Source: an uncultured Lentisphaerota bacterium
Lineage (GTDB): Bacteria > Verrucomicrobiota > Lentisphaeria > Oligosphaerales > CAITYL01
Assembly (NCBI GenBank): GCA_903921725.1
Contig: CAIXRA010000046.1
Span: 1-60,282 of the forward strand
DNA length: 60,282 nt
Reading direction: 5' to 3'
The translations under genes and the position numbers were made by a program. Under the pieces are notes generated by a model. That model did no database searches. It had not been told where the DNA came from and saw nothing but the letters and a program-made list of their open reading frames with translations. Positions 8,782 through 17,363 of this stretch are shown piece by piece; the stretch's first letter is position 1; each line of letters opens with the position of its first letter.

Positions 8782-9369
8782 ATGAACCACACCGACCCCA
8801 AAAGCGAAGCGGAACAGGCGGCGCTCATCCGGCGCCTGCAGGCCGGCGACGAGGCGGCGTACGGCGAACTGCTGGAACGCTGGCGCAAGCCCGTTCTGAA
8901 CTTCATCCACCGCCTGACAGGAGACGCCGGGGCCGCGGACGAGATCGCGCAGGAGGTCTTTGTCCGGGTCAGCCGCAACATCGGCGGCTTTCGCACGGGC
9001 GGCGGCGAGGCGGCGTTCTCCGCCTGGCTGTTCCAGATCGCCCGCAACGCCGCGCTCGATGCGTTGCGCCACCGCCGCCGCCATCCCGCGGTTTCCCTGG
9101 AGGAGCAGCCCGCCGCCGGAACCCGGATCGCGGACTCCGCGCCGTGCCCGGCCCGCGCCGCCGAACTTCGCGACGCCGGCGCGGAAATCGCCGCCGCCGT
9201 GCTGGCGCTTCCGGAGGAACAGCGCACCGCCCTCGTCCTGGCGGAGTACCACGACTTCGCCGTCGCGGAGATCGCCGCCGTCATGGGCACGAACGCGAAG
9301 TCCGTCGAGGCCCGCCTCTACCGCGCCCGCCAGACCCTGCGCCAGAAGCTGGCGCATCTGATGAAATGA
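8782..9369 (+). CDS. ECF-family RNA polymerase sigma factor, probably metal-responsive
   Basis: The 195-residue protein has sigma region 2 (about 30-95, including DEIAQEVFVRVSRNIGGF and the AWLFQIARNAALDALR segment) and region 4 (about 130-185, with LPEEQRTALVLAEYHDFAVAEIAAVM). The two are joined by a short linker, the classic ECF layout. No nearby SD is obvious. Downstream on the same strand come a SUI1 protein, a one-helix membrane protein with a basic cytoplasmic N-terminus, a CnrX-like sensor and an RND metal pump. By analogy with CnrH of cnrYXH it should direct transcription of the efflux genes when released by the membrane protein. Confidence 0.9.
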   Translation: MNHTDPKSEAEQAALIRRLQAGDEAAYGELLERWRKPVLNFIHRLTGDAGAADEIAQEVFVRVSRNIGGFRTGGGEAAFSAWLFQIARNAALDALRHRRRHPAVSLEEQPAAGTRIADSAPCPARAAELRDAGAEIAAAVLALPEEQRTALVLAEYHDFAVAEIAAVMGTNAKSVEARLYRARQTLRQKLAHLMK

Positions 9370-9384
9370 TGCAGAAAACAAGGC

Positions 9385-9491
9385 ATCCACAGATTCCACA
9401 GATTTCACTGATTATGGTATGGGAAGTTTTTCAACAGTCCCCGAGCCGGGATGCTGCATTTTTGTCTGCGCAATCTGTGTAATCTGTGGAT
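9385..9491. repeat. Foldback intergenic repeat
   Basis: The arms 9385-9404 (ATCCACAGATTCCACAGATT) and 9472-9491 are inverted copies with one mismatch in 20, separated by 67 nt. The right arm ends where the SUI1 gene begins. Each arm is itself a short tandem of the phrase CACAGATT. Confidence 0.85.
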
Positions 9492-9501
9492 GAACACCGC
9501 C

Positions 9502-9966
9502 ATGAGCAAGCCCAACAAGCCCAACACCGGTACCCCCGCCGCGAAAGAATTCAAGGTCAATCCGTTCGGTGCGCTGAGCGGGGCGAAGCTCGCCCCGGCC
9601 GAACCGGCAGCCGCACCCGCCCCGGCTGCCGCCGTGACCACCGGCAAGGTGCCGCCCCCGCCGGCGCGGCTGGACCGTGCCAGCCGCGAACTGCTGGCCG
9701 CCATGGGCGGCGACGCCTCGGTGAACGTCGGCCCGCGCAAACCCAGAGTCACGTTTCAGTACGAGCGCAAGGGGCACGGCGGCAAGGAAGTCACCGTTGT
9801 CCGCGGGCTTGGCGATGCCGGCCAGGAAGAGCAGATGAACATTCTCCAGGCGCTCAAGAAAAGCCTCGGCGTCGGCGCCTGGTTTGAGGACAACCTGCTG
9901 CTGGTCCAGGGCGACCAGGCCGCACGCCTCGCCAAATGGTTCACCGCCGCCGGTTACAAGGCATGA
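9502..9966 (+). CDS. SUI1/YciH-family translation initiation factor-like protein
   Basis: The C-terminal ~75 residues (ERKGHGGKEVTVVRGLGDAG through LLVQGDQAARLAKWFTAAGY) match the bacterial SUI1 domain of YciH, a homologue of eukaryotic eIF1 that can affect initiation fidelity. An unusually long N-terminal extension of about 75 residues is Ala/Pro-rich and disordered. The ATG at 9502 is chosen; an in-frame ATG at 9490 lies in the repeat arm and is possible. Its place between an ECF sigma gene and its presumed anti-sigma gene is odd and is treated as a separate finding. Confidence 0.85.
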   Translation: MSKPNKPNTGTPAAKEFKVNPFGALSGAKLAPAEPAAAPAPAAAVTTGKVPPPPARLDRASRELLAAMGGDASVNVGPRKPRVTFQYERKGHGGKEVTVVRGLGDAGQEEQMNILQALKKSLGVGAWFEDNLLLVQGDQAARLAKWFTAAGYKA

Positions 9967-10118
9967 GCCGCTTCCGGCGCGAGGCTTGCATGGCGGCCAG
10001 CATCCCGTCGGCGCGGGAATGAGCCGCGTCTCTGCGCGGACAGTTTTCACATCCCGCGAGTGATTCCGCTGTTTGCGGCGTTCTACCAGCAACGCCGTCA
10101 ACAGAAGGAGGCGGGGAG

Positions 10119-10463
10119 ATGCAGGAACAAAACGACAGGCTGGGGGCGCTGCTGAAGCAGTGGCCGGAGATTGAACCGCGTCCGACGTTCGATCAGGACG
10201 TGCTGCGGCGTGTCCGGCTGGCGCGCGCCGTCACCACGGAATCCGCAACGGCCGGGTGGTGGGGCCGCTTTGTGCTCAGGCTCACCTCCACCTGGGGCAT
10301 CGCCGCCACGGTTGCGGCGGCGCTGTTCGCCGGGTTTCTTCTGGCCAATGTCACGTCCGGATTGGATTCGTCCGCCTCCGGGGCCGCCGATTTTCCTGAC
10401 GCGCTGCAGACGGGCACGCTGTCGGGCAATTATGTGGCGATGATGGGAGGGGACGTCCGATGA
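10119..10463 (+). CDS. Anti-sigma-like single-pass membrane protein (CnrY-like architecture)
   Basis: The 114-residue protein has a charged cytoplasmic N-terminus (residues 1-58, with DQDVLRRVRLAR), one hydrophobic helix (about 59-78) and a short periplasmic tail. This matches the layout of small ECF anti-sigma factors such as CnrY, not a ZAS zinc-binding anti-sigma, since no HxxxCxxC motif is present. It overlaps the next gene by four bases (ATGA). A GGAGG at 10108-10112 precedes the ATG. The family call rests on architecture and context; sequence similarity to CnrY is not evident by eye. Confidence 0.6.
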   Translation: MQEQNDRLGALLKQWPEIEPRPTFDQDVLRRVRLARAVTTESATAGWWGRFVLRLTSTWGIAATVAAALFAGFLLANVTSGLDSSASGAADFPDALQTGTLSGNYVAMMGGDVR

Positions 10464-10939
10464 CCAAGCCATACGTGCGCCTGGTGTTGCTGTTGGCCGT
10501 GGCGGCGATTGTCGCCGCGGTGTCGCACGTCGTCTGCCATCGGCTGGGGTGTGGGCAAAAGCATGCCTGCGCCGCCACGAAGCGGTCGGGCTGGCATGAT
10601 GCCGCCTGGCTCGTCGGGAAATTGAAGCTGACGCCCGGACAACAGGCGGAATTCGCCCGTTTCGAAGCGGATTACCGCGTCACCCTTGAGGCTGCCTGCG
10701 CGAAGCATCGGCAACTTCAGACGCAGTTGGACGGCGTGCTGTTCGGCGATGGCGCCGCGCACGCAAAGACCGGCGCGCTGCTGGCGGAGATGTCGCGCGC
10801 CCAGCTTGAGGCGGACAATGCGACCGTCCGCCACATCCGGGAGATTGACGCGCTGCTGGCGCCGGCGCAGCAGGCCGTCTTCCGCGCGCTGGTCTCCTCC
10901 TGTCTCTGCGGTAACTGCCCGGCGAAGGGGAAACCGTAA
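10460..10939 (+). CDS. CnrX-like periplasmic heavy-metal sensor
   Basis: The N-terminal membrane anchor (about 5-24) is followed by a His/Cys-rich stretch (His23, Cys26, His27, Cys31, His35, Cys37). A helical hairpin domain begins GWHDAAWLVGKLKLTPGQQAEF, which resembles the Spy/CnrX fold. His46, Glu64 and His125 lie where CnrX-type sensors place metal ligands, by position only. The C-terminus adds three cysteines (148, 150, 153). It is translationally coupled to the anti-sigma-like gene by a 4-base overlap, as expected for a sensor/anti-sigma pair. The metal is not predictable; the extra cysteines hint at a thiophilic ion. Confidence 0.75.
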   Translation: MTKPYVRLVLLLAVAAIVAAVSHVVCHRLGCGQKHACAATKRSGWHDAAWLVGKLKLTPGQQAEFARFEADYRVTLEAACAKHRQLQTQLDGVLFGDGAAHAKTGALLAEMSRAQLEADNATVRHIREIDALLAPAQQAVFRALVSSCLCGNCPAKGKP

Positions 10940-11000
10940 GAGATTCCCGCGCAGAGACGCCGAGAATTAAAATTTCAGAACAACACCCGGGGAAATTTTT

Positions 11001-12389
11001 ATGTTCAGAACGGTTCGCTCTTTCATAATCCCTGCGCCTCTGCGCCTCTGCGCGAGCCTCCTGTGCCCGGCGCTTGCCGTCGCGCTGGCGGCGGGGTGCG
11101 CGACAACGCAGCCGAAGGCCGGTGCGACGGCTGGAGTTGCGGAGTCCGCCATCACGGTGGCGGAACTGGCGGCGGTGTTTGAGCCAGCGGCGGAGACGGG
11201 TGCGGCCGAGCCTGCGGAGTCCGCAGCCGGGACGCTGACGCCGGGGGCGGCGCTGCGCCTTGCGGCGGAGAAGAATCCGGGCTTTGCGGAGTACGCGGCG
11301 GTGCGGGAGGCGGCGCTGGCGGAGGTGATGGCGGCGTCGGCGTGGAAGAATCCGTCGCTGGAGGCGGGGGCCGGGCGCGGAAAGACGCGCGGTGATCCAT
11401 CCACATCCGGATTCGAGTACAGTCTCGGTTTGATTCAGCCGGTCGAATGGCCCGGCAAGCGCGGAATCCGCAAGGAAGCGGCGGCGGCCGGGGTGAAAGT
11501 CGCGGAACTGGACGGGGCGCTGTTCCGTTCCACGCTGCGCGCCGACGTACTGCGGGCGTACTGGACGGCGGTCGGTTGCGAAGAAGAGGAGACGCAGGGA
11601 AAGTTATTGAAGGAGTTCGCCGATGCTTCCGTGCGCCTGGCGGAGGCGCAGGTGGCGGCCGGTGAATTGAAGGAGACGGCCCTGCCGCCGCTGAAGATCG
11701 AGGCGTTGAAGGCGGAGCAGGAGTGGATGGCGGCCGGGATGCGCGGGAAGCTGGCGGAAAACCTGCTGCGCCGTCTGTGCGGCGGGACGCTTCCGGAGGG
11801 CGGATGGGGGCGTTGGCGTGCGCCGTCCTTCGCGCCTGCCAGCCTGGGTGCCGCGCGTGAGCTGGCCCTGAAAAAGCATCCGGCAATCCTGAAGCTGGAG
11901 GCGGAGGCGCGGCGTTGTGAACTGCTGGTGAAGCAGGCGGAGTCCGCGAAAAAGCCGGACCTGACGCCGGGGCTGGAGGTCAGCCGCGGCGTGGATGTTC
12001 TGAGCTGGAGTGCGCGCTTGGGGATGGAGCTGCCGTTCTGGAACCGGAACAAGGCCGGAATCGCGGCGGCGAAGGCGGAACTGCACCGCGTGGAGGCGCG
12101 GCTGGCGTCGGCACGGCAGGACGTGGCGTCCGGCGTGGCGTCCGCGGTGCTGGAGCATGCGAATGCAATCTCATGCATGAAGGGCGCGTTCAAGGCGGTC
12201 GGCGCGGCGATCAAAACGTCACAGGCCGTGCGCAGCATGATGGCTGCCGGTGAAATCGACCAATCCGCCCACATTGCGGCCATGCGTGAAAATGAACTAC
12301 TGGACCGTGAAGCATACCGTGCGACGACGACGGCAGTCCTCGCCCGCATCCAACTTGAACAGGCCATCGGTTATGGAGAACTGCAATGA
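11001..12389 (+). CDS. Outer-membrane efflux protein, TolC/CzcC family lipoprotein
   Basis: The 462-residue protein has a lipoprotein signal ending LAAGC and two long helical outer-membrane efflux domains (about 80-270 and 275-460). It is the outer-membrane channel of the tripartite metal pump completed by the next two genes. The ATG at 11001 follows GGGGAAA. The sequence encoding the signal peptide (11034-11055) is the reverse complement of the GCGCAGAG-type repeat whose other arm lies at 10949-10964, so part of the signal peptide (PLRLCAS) is repeat-derived. It overlaps the adaptor gene by 4 bp (ATGA). Confidence 0.88.
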   Translation: MFRTVRSFIIPAPLRLCASLLCPALAVALAAGCATTQPKAGATAGVAESAITVAELAAVFEPAAETGAAEPAESAAGTLTPGAALRLAAEKNPGFAEYAAVREAALAEVMAASAWKNPSLEAGAGRGKTRGDPSTSGFEYSLGLIQPVEWPGKRGIRKEAAAAGVKVAELDGALFRSTLRADVLRAYWTAVGCEEEETQGKLLKEFADASVRLAEAQVAAGELKETALPPLKIEALKAEQEWMAAGMRGKLAENLLRRLCGGTLPEGGWGRWRAPSFAPASLGAARELALKKHPAILKLEAEARRCELLVKQAESAKKPDLTPGLEVSRGVDVLSWSARLGMELPFWNRNKAGIAAAKAELHRVEARLASARQDVASGVASAVLEHANAISCMKGAFKAVGAAIKTSQAVRSMMAAGEIDQSAHIAAMRENELLDREAYRATTTAVLARIQLEQAIGYGELQ

Positions 12390-13813
12390 CAATCGAAACG
12401 CGTAATTTTGAGCTGGGACGTACGGCCGCGGTGCTTGCGGCTGGCGTGGCGCTGGCGGTGCTTGCGGCGGGCTGTCCGAAACGGCCGGCGGCGGCGGACC
12501 CGTGCGCCGACGCATGCGGCGGGCATGGGAATGAAGCGAAGGCGGCGGCTCCGGGAGCGCCGGCGTCCTCGCCGGCAAAGGACAGCGCCGGCCATGAGGC
12601 GGCGGCTCCGGTGAAGGATGCACACGGGCATGCCGCCGAAAAAAGCACAGAAAAGCCGGCGGCGGGCGACGGCTGCGAGGACGAGGTGGTGCTGACGCCG
12701 GAGGCGATTGCGGCGAGCAAGATCGTGGTGGAGCCGGTGGCGGCGCGGGCGGTCTGTGCGCGGTTTGTTTTGCCGGGGCGGATCGCGTTCAATCTGGAGA
12801 AGACGGCGCACATCGGCACGCCGGTGGCCGGGCGCGTGGCGGAGATCAAGGTGCAGCCGGGCGACGTGGTGAAGCGAGGCGATGCGCTGCTGGTGATTGA
12901 GAGCGCGGCCGCGGCCGAGGCGCAGGCGGGCTATCTGCAGCGGCTGATGCAGGAAAAGACGGCGGCGGGCGCGCTGCGTCTGGCGTCCGCATCAGCGGAG
13001 CGCGGCGAAAAACTGAAGGATTCCGGCGCGCTGGCGTCCGCGGAGACCGCAAGGCGTAACGCGGAGCGGGCGGCGGCGGAGAACGCGCTTGCCGCGGCGA
13101 AGGCGGAGCGGCTGGCGGCGGAGAACGCGCTGCGTCTGCTGGGCTTTGATGATGCGTCGTTGGCGGAGTTGGCGCGGAAGGGTGCGGTGTCGCCTTCCTA
13201 CACGGCGCGGGCGCCGATTGACGGGACGGTGGTGGAGCGCGAGGTGACGCCCGGCGAGGTGGTCGGGCCGGAGCGCGAGGCGCTGGCGCGTCTGGCGGAC
13301 ACGGGGGCTTTGTGGGTGTTGGCCGATGCGCCGGAGAACCGGCTGGCGGAGATCGTCGCCGGCGCTGCGGCGGAGGTGGCGGTGGACGCGCTTGGTGGAA
13401 AGGCGTTCGCCGGCAAGGTGACTTATGTGGCGCCAGCGCTGGACGAGGCGACACGAACGGCGCAGGTGCGGGTCGTGCTGGATGATGCGGGTACGGCCAC
13501 CGTGTTGCGTGCCGGGATGTTTGCGCGGGTGACGGTCTGCGGGGCGCCGGAGAAGGGCGCGGCCGAGCTGCTGGCGGTGCCGGAGGGCGCGGTGTTGACG
13601 GTGGAGGGTGGCCCCGCCGTGTTTGTGGCGGTGGAGGGGGAGCCGGGCGCGTTCCAGAAGCGCGCCATCGTCCCCGGAGAAACGGCCGGCGGCTGGGTTC
13701 CCGTGCGTTCGGGGCTGAAGGAAGGCGAAAGGGTCGTTGTCAGCGGCACGTTCACCCTCAAGGCTGAGCTGGCCAAGGGGATCATGGAAGGCAAGACCTG
13801 CACGGGGCACTGA
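12386..13813 (+). CDS. RND efflux periplasmic adaptor, CzcB/CnrB family
   Basis: The 475-residue protein has a lipoprotein-type signal (LAAGC). A His/Cys-rich flexible segment (CADACGGHG, GHEA, HGHAAEK) follows, then the lipoyl/barrel-sandwich half (ARVAEIKVQPGDVVKRGD-like), an Ala/Glu-rich coiled-coil hairpin (about 185-255) and the beta-barrel and membrane-proximal domains. The C-terminus ends CTGH. The His-rich segment is typical of adaptors that carry divalent metal ions. It links the TolC-type channel at 11001 with the RND permease at 14024. Translation is coupled to the channel gene. Confidence 0.92.
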   Translation: MTIETRNFELGRTAAVLAAGVALAVLAAGCPKRPAAADPCADACGGHGNEAKAAAPGAPASSPAKDSAGHEAAAPVKDAHGHAAEKSTEKPAAGDGCEDEVVLTPEAIAASKIVVEPVAARAVCARFVLPGRIAFNLEKTAHIGTPVAGRVAEIKVQPGDVVKRGDALLVIESAAAAEAQAGYLQRLMQEKTAAGALRLASASAERGEKLKDSGALASAETARRNAERAAAENALAAAKAERLAAENALRLLGFDDASLAELARKGAVSPSYTARAPIDGTVVEREVTPGEVVGPEREALARLADTGALWVLADAPENRLAEIVAGAAAEVAVDALGGKAFAGKVTYVAPALDEATRTAQVRVVLDDAGTATVLRAGMFARVTVCGAPEKGAAELLAVPEGAVLTVEGGPAVFVAVEGEPGAFQKRAIVPGETAGGWVPVRSGLKEGERVVVSGTFTLKAELAKGIMEGKTCTGH

Positions 13814-13820
13814 GGCGGGG

Positions 13821-13990
13821 CGGAAAAACGGAAAAACGGAAAAACGGAAGAACGGAAGAGCGGAAGAACGGAAGAATACGCGGGGTGTCGATAACCGCCG
13901 CCACTCGTCGAGAGCCTTCGACACCCCTCGATGGGGCTCGATGGATATCGACGGCCATCGGCGGTTATCGACGGCCATCGGCGGTCATCG
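13821..13990. repeat. Two tandem repeat arrays between adaptor and permease genes
   Basis: 13821-13876 holds seven copies of an 8-bp unit of the form CGGAARAA. 13947-13986 holds two copies of the 20-bp unit ATCGACGGCCATCGGCGGTT, with related ATCGA phrases on both sides (13883-13995). The 210-bp spacer has no coding evidence. Confidence 0.85.
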
Positions 13991-14023
13991 ACAACACGGC
14001 AACCAACCAACAGGGCAATCGCA

Positions 14024-17000
14024 ATGCTAAGCCACATCCTAAAATTCTGCATCCAGCACCGGTGGTTTGTGCTGCTGGTCACGGTGGCGGTGGCGGCGGT
14101 CGGCGCGTTCGAGATGATGCGGCTGCCGATCGACGCGGTGCCGGACATCAGCAACCGGATTGTGCAGATCACGACGGTCTGCCCGGCGCTGACGCCGACG
14201 GAGGTCGAGAAGCAGGTTGCGGCGCCGATTGAAACGGCGCTGGCGGGCATCCCGGGGCTGCGGATGACGCGCTCGCTGTCGCGCAACGGCTTTTCGCAGG
14301 TGGAGGCGGTGTTCGAGGACGGGCTGGATATCTATTTTGCGCGGCAGCAGGTGCTGGAGCGGCTGACGGAGGCGCGGGAGAGCATGCCGGCGGGGATCGA
14401 GCCGCGCATGGGGCCGGTCACCACCGGGCTCGGCGAGGTGTATGTCTACGTGGTCGAGTATGTGCATCCGCTGGGCAAGGGCGCGGTGGTGGCGGAGGGG
14501 AAGCCGGGCTGGCAGGCGGACGGTTCGTACCTGACGCCGGAGGGTCAGCGGCTGCGGAAGGATTTCGAGCTGGCGGGCTATCTGCGGACGATCCAGGACT
14601 GGGTGGTGAAGCCGCAGCTGCGCACGGTCAAGGACGTGGCCGGCGTGGACACCATCGGCGGCTACGAGAAGCAATATCTGGTGGAGCCGGATCCGATGCG
14701 CATGCAGGCGTACGGTTTCTCACTGAAGGATGTGGCGGAGGCGCTGGAGCGGAACAACGCGAGCGTCGGCGCGGGGTTTGTGGAACACAAGGGCGAGGCG
14801 TATGTGGTACGCGCGGACGGCCGGGTGCGGACGGCGGAGGAGCTGGGCGGAATCCTGCTGGGGTCGCACAACGGCACTCCGGTGCATGTGCACGACGTGG
14901 CATCGGTCGCCCCGGGGCGCGAACTGCGCACGGGGTCGGCGAGCGAAAACGGGCATGAGGTGGTGGTCGGCACCGCACTAATGCTGATCGGGGCGAACAG
15001 CCGGACGGTGGCGGGCGGCGTGGCGGAGAAGGTCGCCGGGCTGCAGAAGAGCCTGCCGCCGGATGTGCGGGTGCGTCCGGTGCTGGTGCGCACGGAACTG
15101 GTGAACCGGACGATCGACACGGTCTCGCACAGCCTGGCGCTCGGCGCGATGCTGGTGATTGTAGTGCTGTTCCTGCTGCTGGGCAACGTCCGCGCGGCGC
15201 TGATTACGGCGTGCGCAATCCCGCTTTCGATGCTGGCGGCGGCGACGCTGATGGTGCAGTTCAAGATCAGTGGCAACCTGATGAGTCTGGGTGCGATCGA
15301 CTTCGGCATCATTGTGGACGGCGCGGTGATCATCGTGGAGAACTGCCTGCGGATGTTGTCGGAGAAACAGCGCGCGCTGGGGCGTCCGCTGACGCTGCGG
15401 GAGCGGCTGCACGAGACGATGGAGGCGAGCCGGCAGATGCTCCGGCCGTCGGTGGCGGGCCAGGCGATCATCATGACGGTGTACCTGCCGATTCTGGCGC
15501 TGACGGGGGTCGAAGGGAAGATGTTCCATCCGATGGCGCTGACGGTGCTCTTCGCGCTGTTCGGGGCGTTCGTCCTCTCGCTGACCTTCATTCCCGCCGC
15601 GGTGGCGCTGTGCATGGGCGGCCGGGTGGCGGAGAAGGAGAACCGTCTCATGCTTGGGGCGAAGCGGTCCTACGCGCCGCTGCTGGAGCGCGCCCTCCGG
15701 TGGCGGCTGGCGGTGGTCCTGGCGGCGGTGGGCGTGTTCGCCGCCGCGCTGGGCACGTTCTTTTGCATCGGCCAGGAGTTCGTGCCGAAGCTGGACGAAG
15801 GGAACCTGACACTGCAGTCGCTGCGCATCCCAAGCACCTCGCTGACGCAGTCGCAGGCGATGCAGTTACAGGTCGAGCGCGCCGTCTCGGCGTTGCCGGA
15901 GGTCGAACTGATGTACTCCAAGCTCGGCACGGCGGAGGTCGCGTTCGACCCGATGCCGCCGAACATCGCCGACGGCTACGTCATCCTCAAGCCGCGCGAC
16001 AAATGGCCGGACCCGAAGAAGAGCAAGGCCGCGCTGACCGCCGAAATCGTGGCGGCGGCGAACAGGCTTCCCGGCAACCTTTACGAGGTCAGCCAGCCGA
16101 TCGAGCTGCGCATCAACGAGCTGGTGGCCGGCGTGCGCGGCGACTTGGCCGTGAAGGTGTACGGCGATGAATTCGAAACCCTGCTGCCGACGGCGCGGAA
16201 GGTGGCCGACGTGCTGCGCGGCATCCCCGGCGCCCAGGATGTGAAGACCGGCGACATCGAGGGGTTCCCCTCGCTGAGCATCGCCATCGACCGCGAGGCG
16301 GCCGCACGCCACGGGCTGAACGTGGCCGACGTGCAGGACGTGGTGACCGCCGCGGTGGGCGGGCGCGAGGCCGGGGTGCTGTTCGAGGGCGACCGCCGCT
16401 TTCGCATCATCGTCCGGCTGCCGGAGAAGCTGCGCACGGACCTGGAATCGTTGAAGGATCTGCCGGTGCCGCTGCCGGCGGCGTGCGGTGTGGCCCGCGC
16501 CAGCGTGCCGCTGGGGGCCGTCGCGAAGATCAGCGTCACCGAGGGGCTGAGCCAGGTCAACCGCGAGAACGGCAAACGCCGGATCGCCGTGCAGTGCAAC
16601 GTCCGGGGGCGCGACCTGGGCTCCTTCGTGGAGGAGGCGCGGCGCCGGATCGATGCGGATGTAAAGCTCCAGGCCGGCAACTGGCTCGCCTGGGGCGGGC
16701 AGTACCAGAACCTGGAGGCGGCGCGGGAGCGGCTGATGCTGGTGGTGCCGCTCTGCTTCCTGATAATCTTCCTTTTCCTGTTCAGCACCTTCAACTCCGT
16801 GAAATACGCGTTGATCGTGTTCAGCGGCGTGCCGCTGGCGCTCTCCGGCGGCATCGCGGCGCTGTGGCTGCGGAACATCCCGTTCTCCATCTCCGCGGCG
16901 GTCGGCTTCATCGCGCTCTCCGGCGTGGCGGTGCTCAACGGGCTGGTCATGGTGACCTGCATCAACACGATGCGCCGTAACGGGATGGGGCTTGACGAGG

Positions 17001-17278
17001 CGGTGCGGGCCGGCTCGCTGATGCGGCTGCGTCCGGTGCTGATGACCGCGCTGGTCGCGGCGCTGGGCTTCGTGCCGATGGCGCTGGCCTCCGGCACCGG
17101 CGCGGAAGTGCAGCGCCCGCTGGCCACCGTCGTCATCGGCGGCATCCTTACCGCGACGCTGCTGACGCTCTTCGTGCTGCCGGCGCTTTACCGCCTCTGG
17201 CACCGACGGGACGAGCCGCTGGCCGACCCGACGGACATTGAGCACCTCGACACGCCGGAACCAGCCGTCACGCCGTAA
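14024..17278 (+). CDS. Heavy-metal efflux RND permease, CzcA/CnrA family
   Basis: The 1084-residue proton-driven antiporter has the 12-helix RND layout with two large periplasmic loops. In transmembrane helix 4 it carries [15 protein letters not shown] (residues 426-440). This matches the DFGX3DGAX3VEN motif of divalent-cation (Co, Zn, Cd, Ni) HME-RND pumps and not the monovalent CusA type. The start is the ATG at 14024 before the typical first-helix segment [20 protein letters not shown]. The longer upstream frame runs through tandem repeats. With the preceding channel and adaptor it completes a CBA efflux complex. Confidence 0.95.
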   Translation: MLSHILKFCIQHRWFVLLVTVAVAAVGAFEMMRLPIDAVPDISNRIVQITTVCPALTPTEVEKQVAAPIETALAGIPGLRMTRSLSRNGFSQVEAVFEDGLDIYFARQQVLERLTEARESMPAGIEPRMGPVTTGLGEVYVYVVEYVHPLGKGAVVAEGKPGWQADGSYLTPEGQRLRKDFELAGYLRTIQDWVVKPQLRTVKDVAGVDTIGGYEKQYLVEPDPMRMQAYGFSLKDVAEALERNNASVGAGFVEHKGEAYVVRADGRVRTAEELGGILLGSHNGTPVHVHDVASVAPGRELRTGSASENGHEVVVGTALMLIGANSRTVAGGVAEKVAGLQKSLPPDVRVRPVLVRTELVNRTIDTVSHSLALGAMLVIVVLFLLLGNVRAALITACAIPLSMLAAATLMVQFKISGNLMSLGAIDFGIIVDGAVIIVENCLRMLSEKQRALGRPLTLRERLHETMEASRQMLRPSVAGQAIIMTVYLPILALTGVEGKMFHPMALTVLFALFGAFVLSLTFIPAAVALCMGGRVAEKENRLMLGAKRSYAPLLERALRWRLAVVLAAVGVFAAALGTFFCIGQEFVPKLDEGNLTLQSLRIPSTSLTQSQAMQLQVERAVSALPEVELMYSKLGTAEVAFDPMPPNIADGYVILKPRDKWPDPKKSKAALTAEIVAAANRLPGNLYEVSQPIELRINELVAGVRGDLAVKVYGDEFETLLPTARKVADVLRGIPGAQDVKTGDIEGFPSLSIAIDREAAARHGLNVADVQDVVTAAVGGREAGVLFEGDRRFRIIVRLPEKLRTDLESLKDLPVPLPAACGVARASVPLGAVAKISVTEGLSQVNRENGKRRIAVQCNVRGRDLGSFVEEARRRIDADVKLQAGNWLAWGGQYQNLEAARERLMLVVPLCFLIIFLFLFSTFNSVKYALIVFSGVPLALSGGIAALWLRNIPFSISAAVGFIALSGVAVLNGLVMVTCINTMRRNGMGLDEAVRAGSLMRLRPVLMTALVAALGFVPMALASGTGAEVQRPLATVVIGGILTATLLTLFVLPALYRLWHRRDEPLADPTDIEHLDTPEPAVTP

Positions 17279-17297
17279 ACGGCGGCCGCCGCGGGGG

Positions 17298-17326
17298 TTG
17301 CCGGGCGGCGGGAGCGGCACTACAGT
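17298..17326 (+). promoter_or_regulatory. Candidate promoter of kbl
   Basis: TTGCCG (17298-17303) and TACAGT (17321-17326) are 17 nt apart. The predicted transcript start is about 30 nt before the kbl ATG. Confidence 0.5.
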
Positions 17327-17363
17327 AGCCGCCCAACAACCCTTGAAAATGAGGAGCGAAGTC

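Noticed and set aside
7287..9290. 667-codon open frame on the minus strand
   Set aside because: It is antisense to the GH109 and sigma genes, whose products have clear family motifs; its translation is low-complexity Arg/Gly/Ala/Val typical of GC-rich shadow frames.
13821..13990. CRISPR array
   Set aside because: Units are 8 and 20 bp without spacers; plain tandem repeats.
13931..14023. N-terminal extension of the RND permease
   Set aside because: It translates tandem repeats; the family N-terminus begins at 14024.
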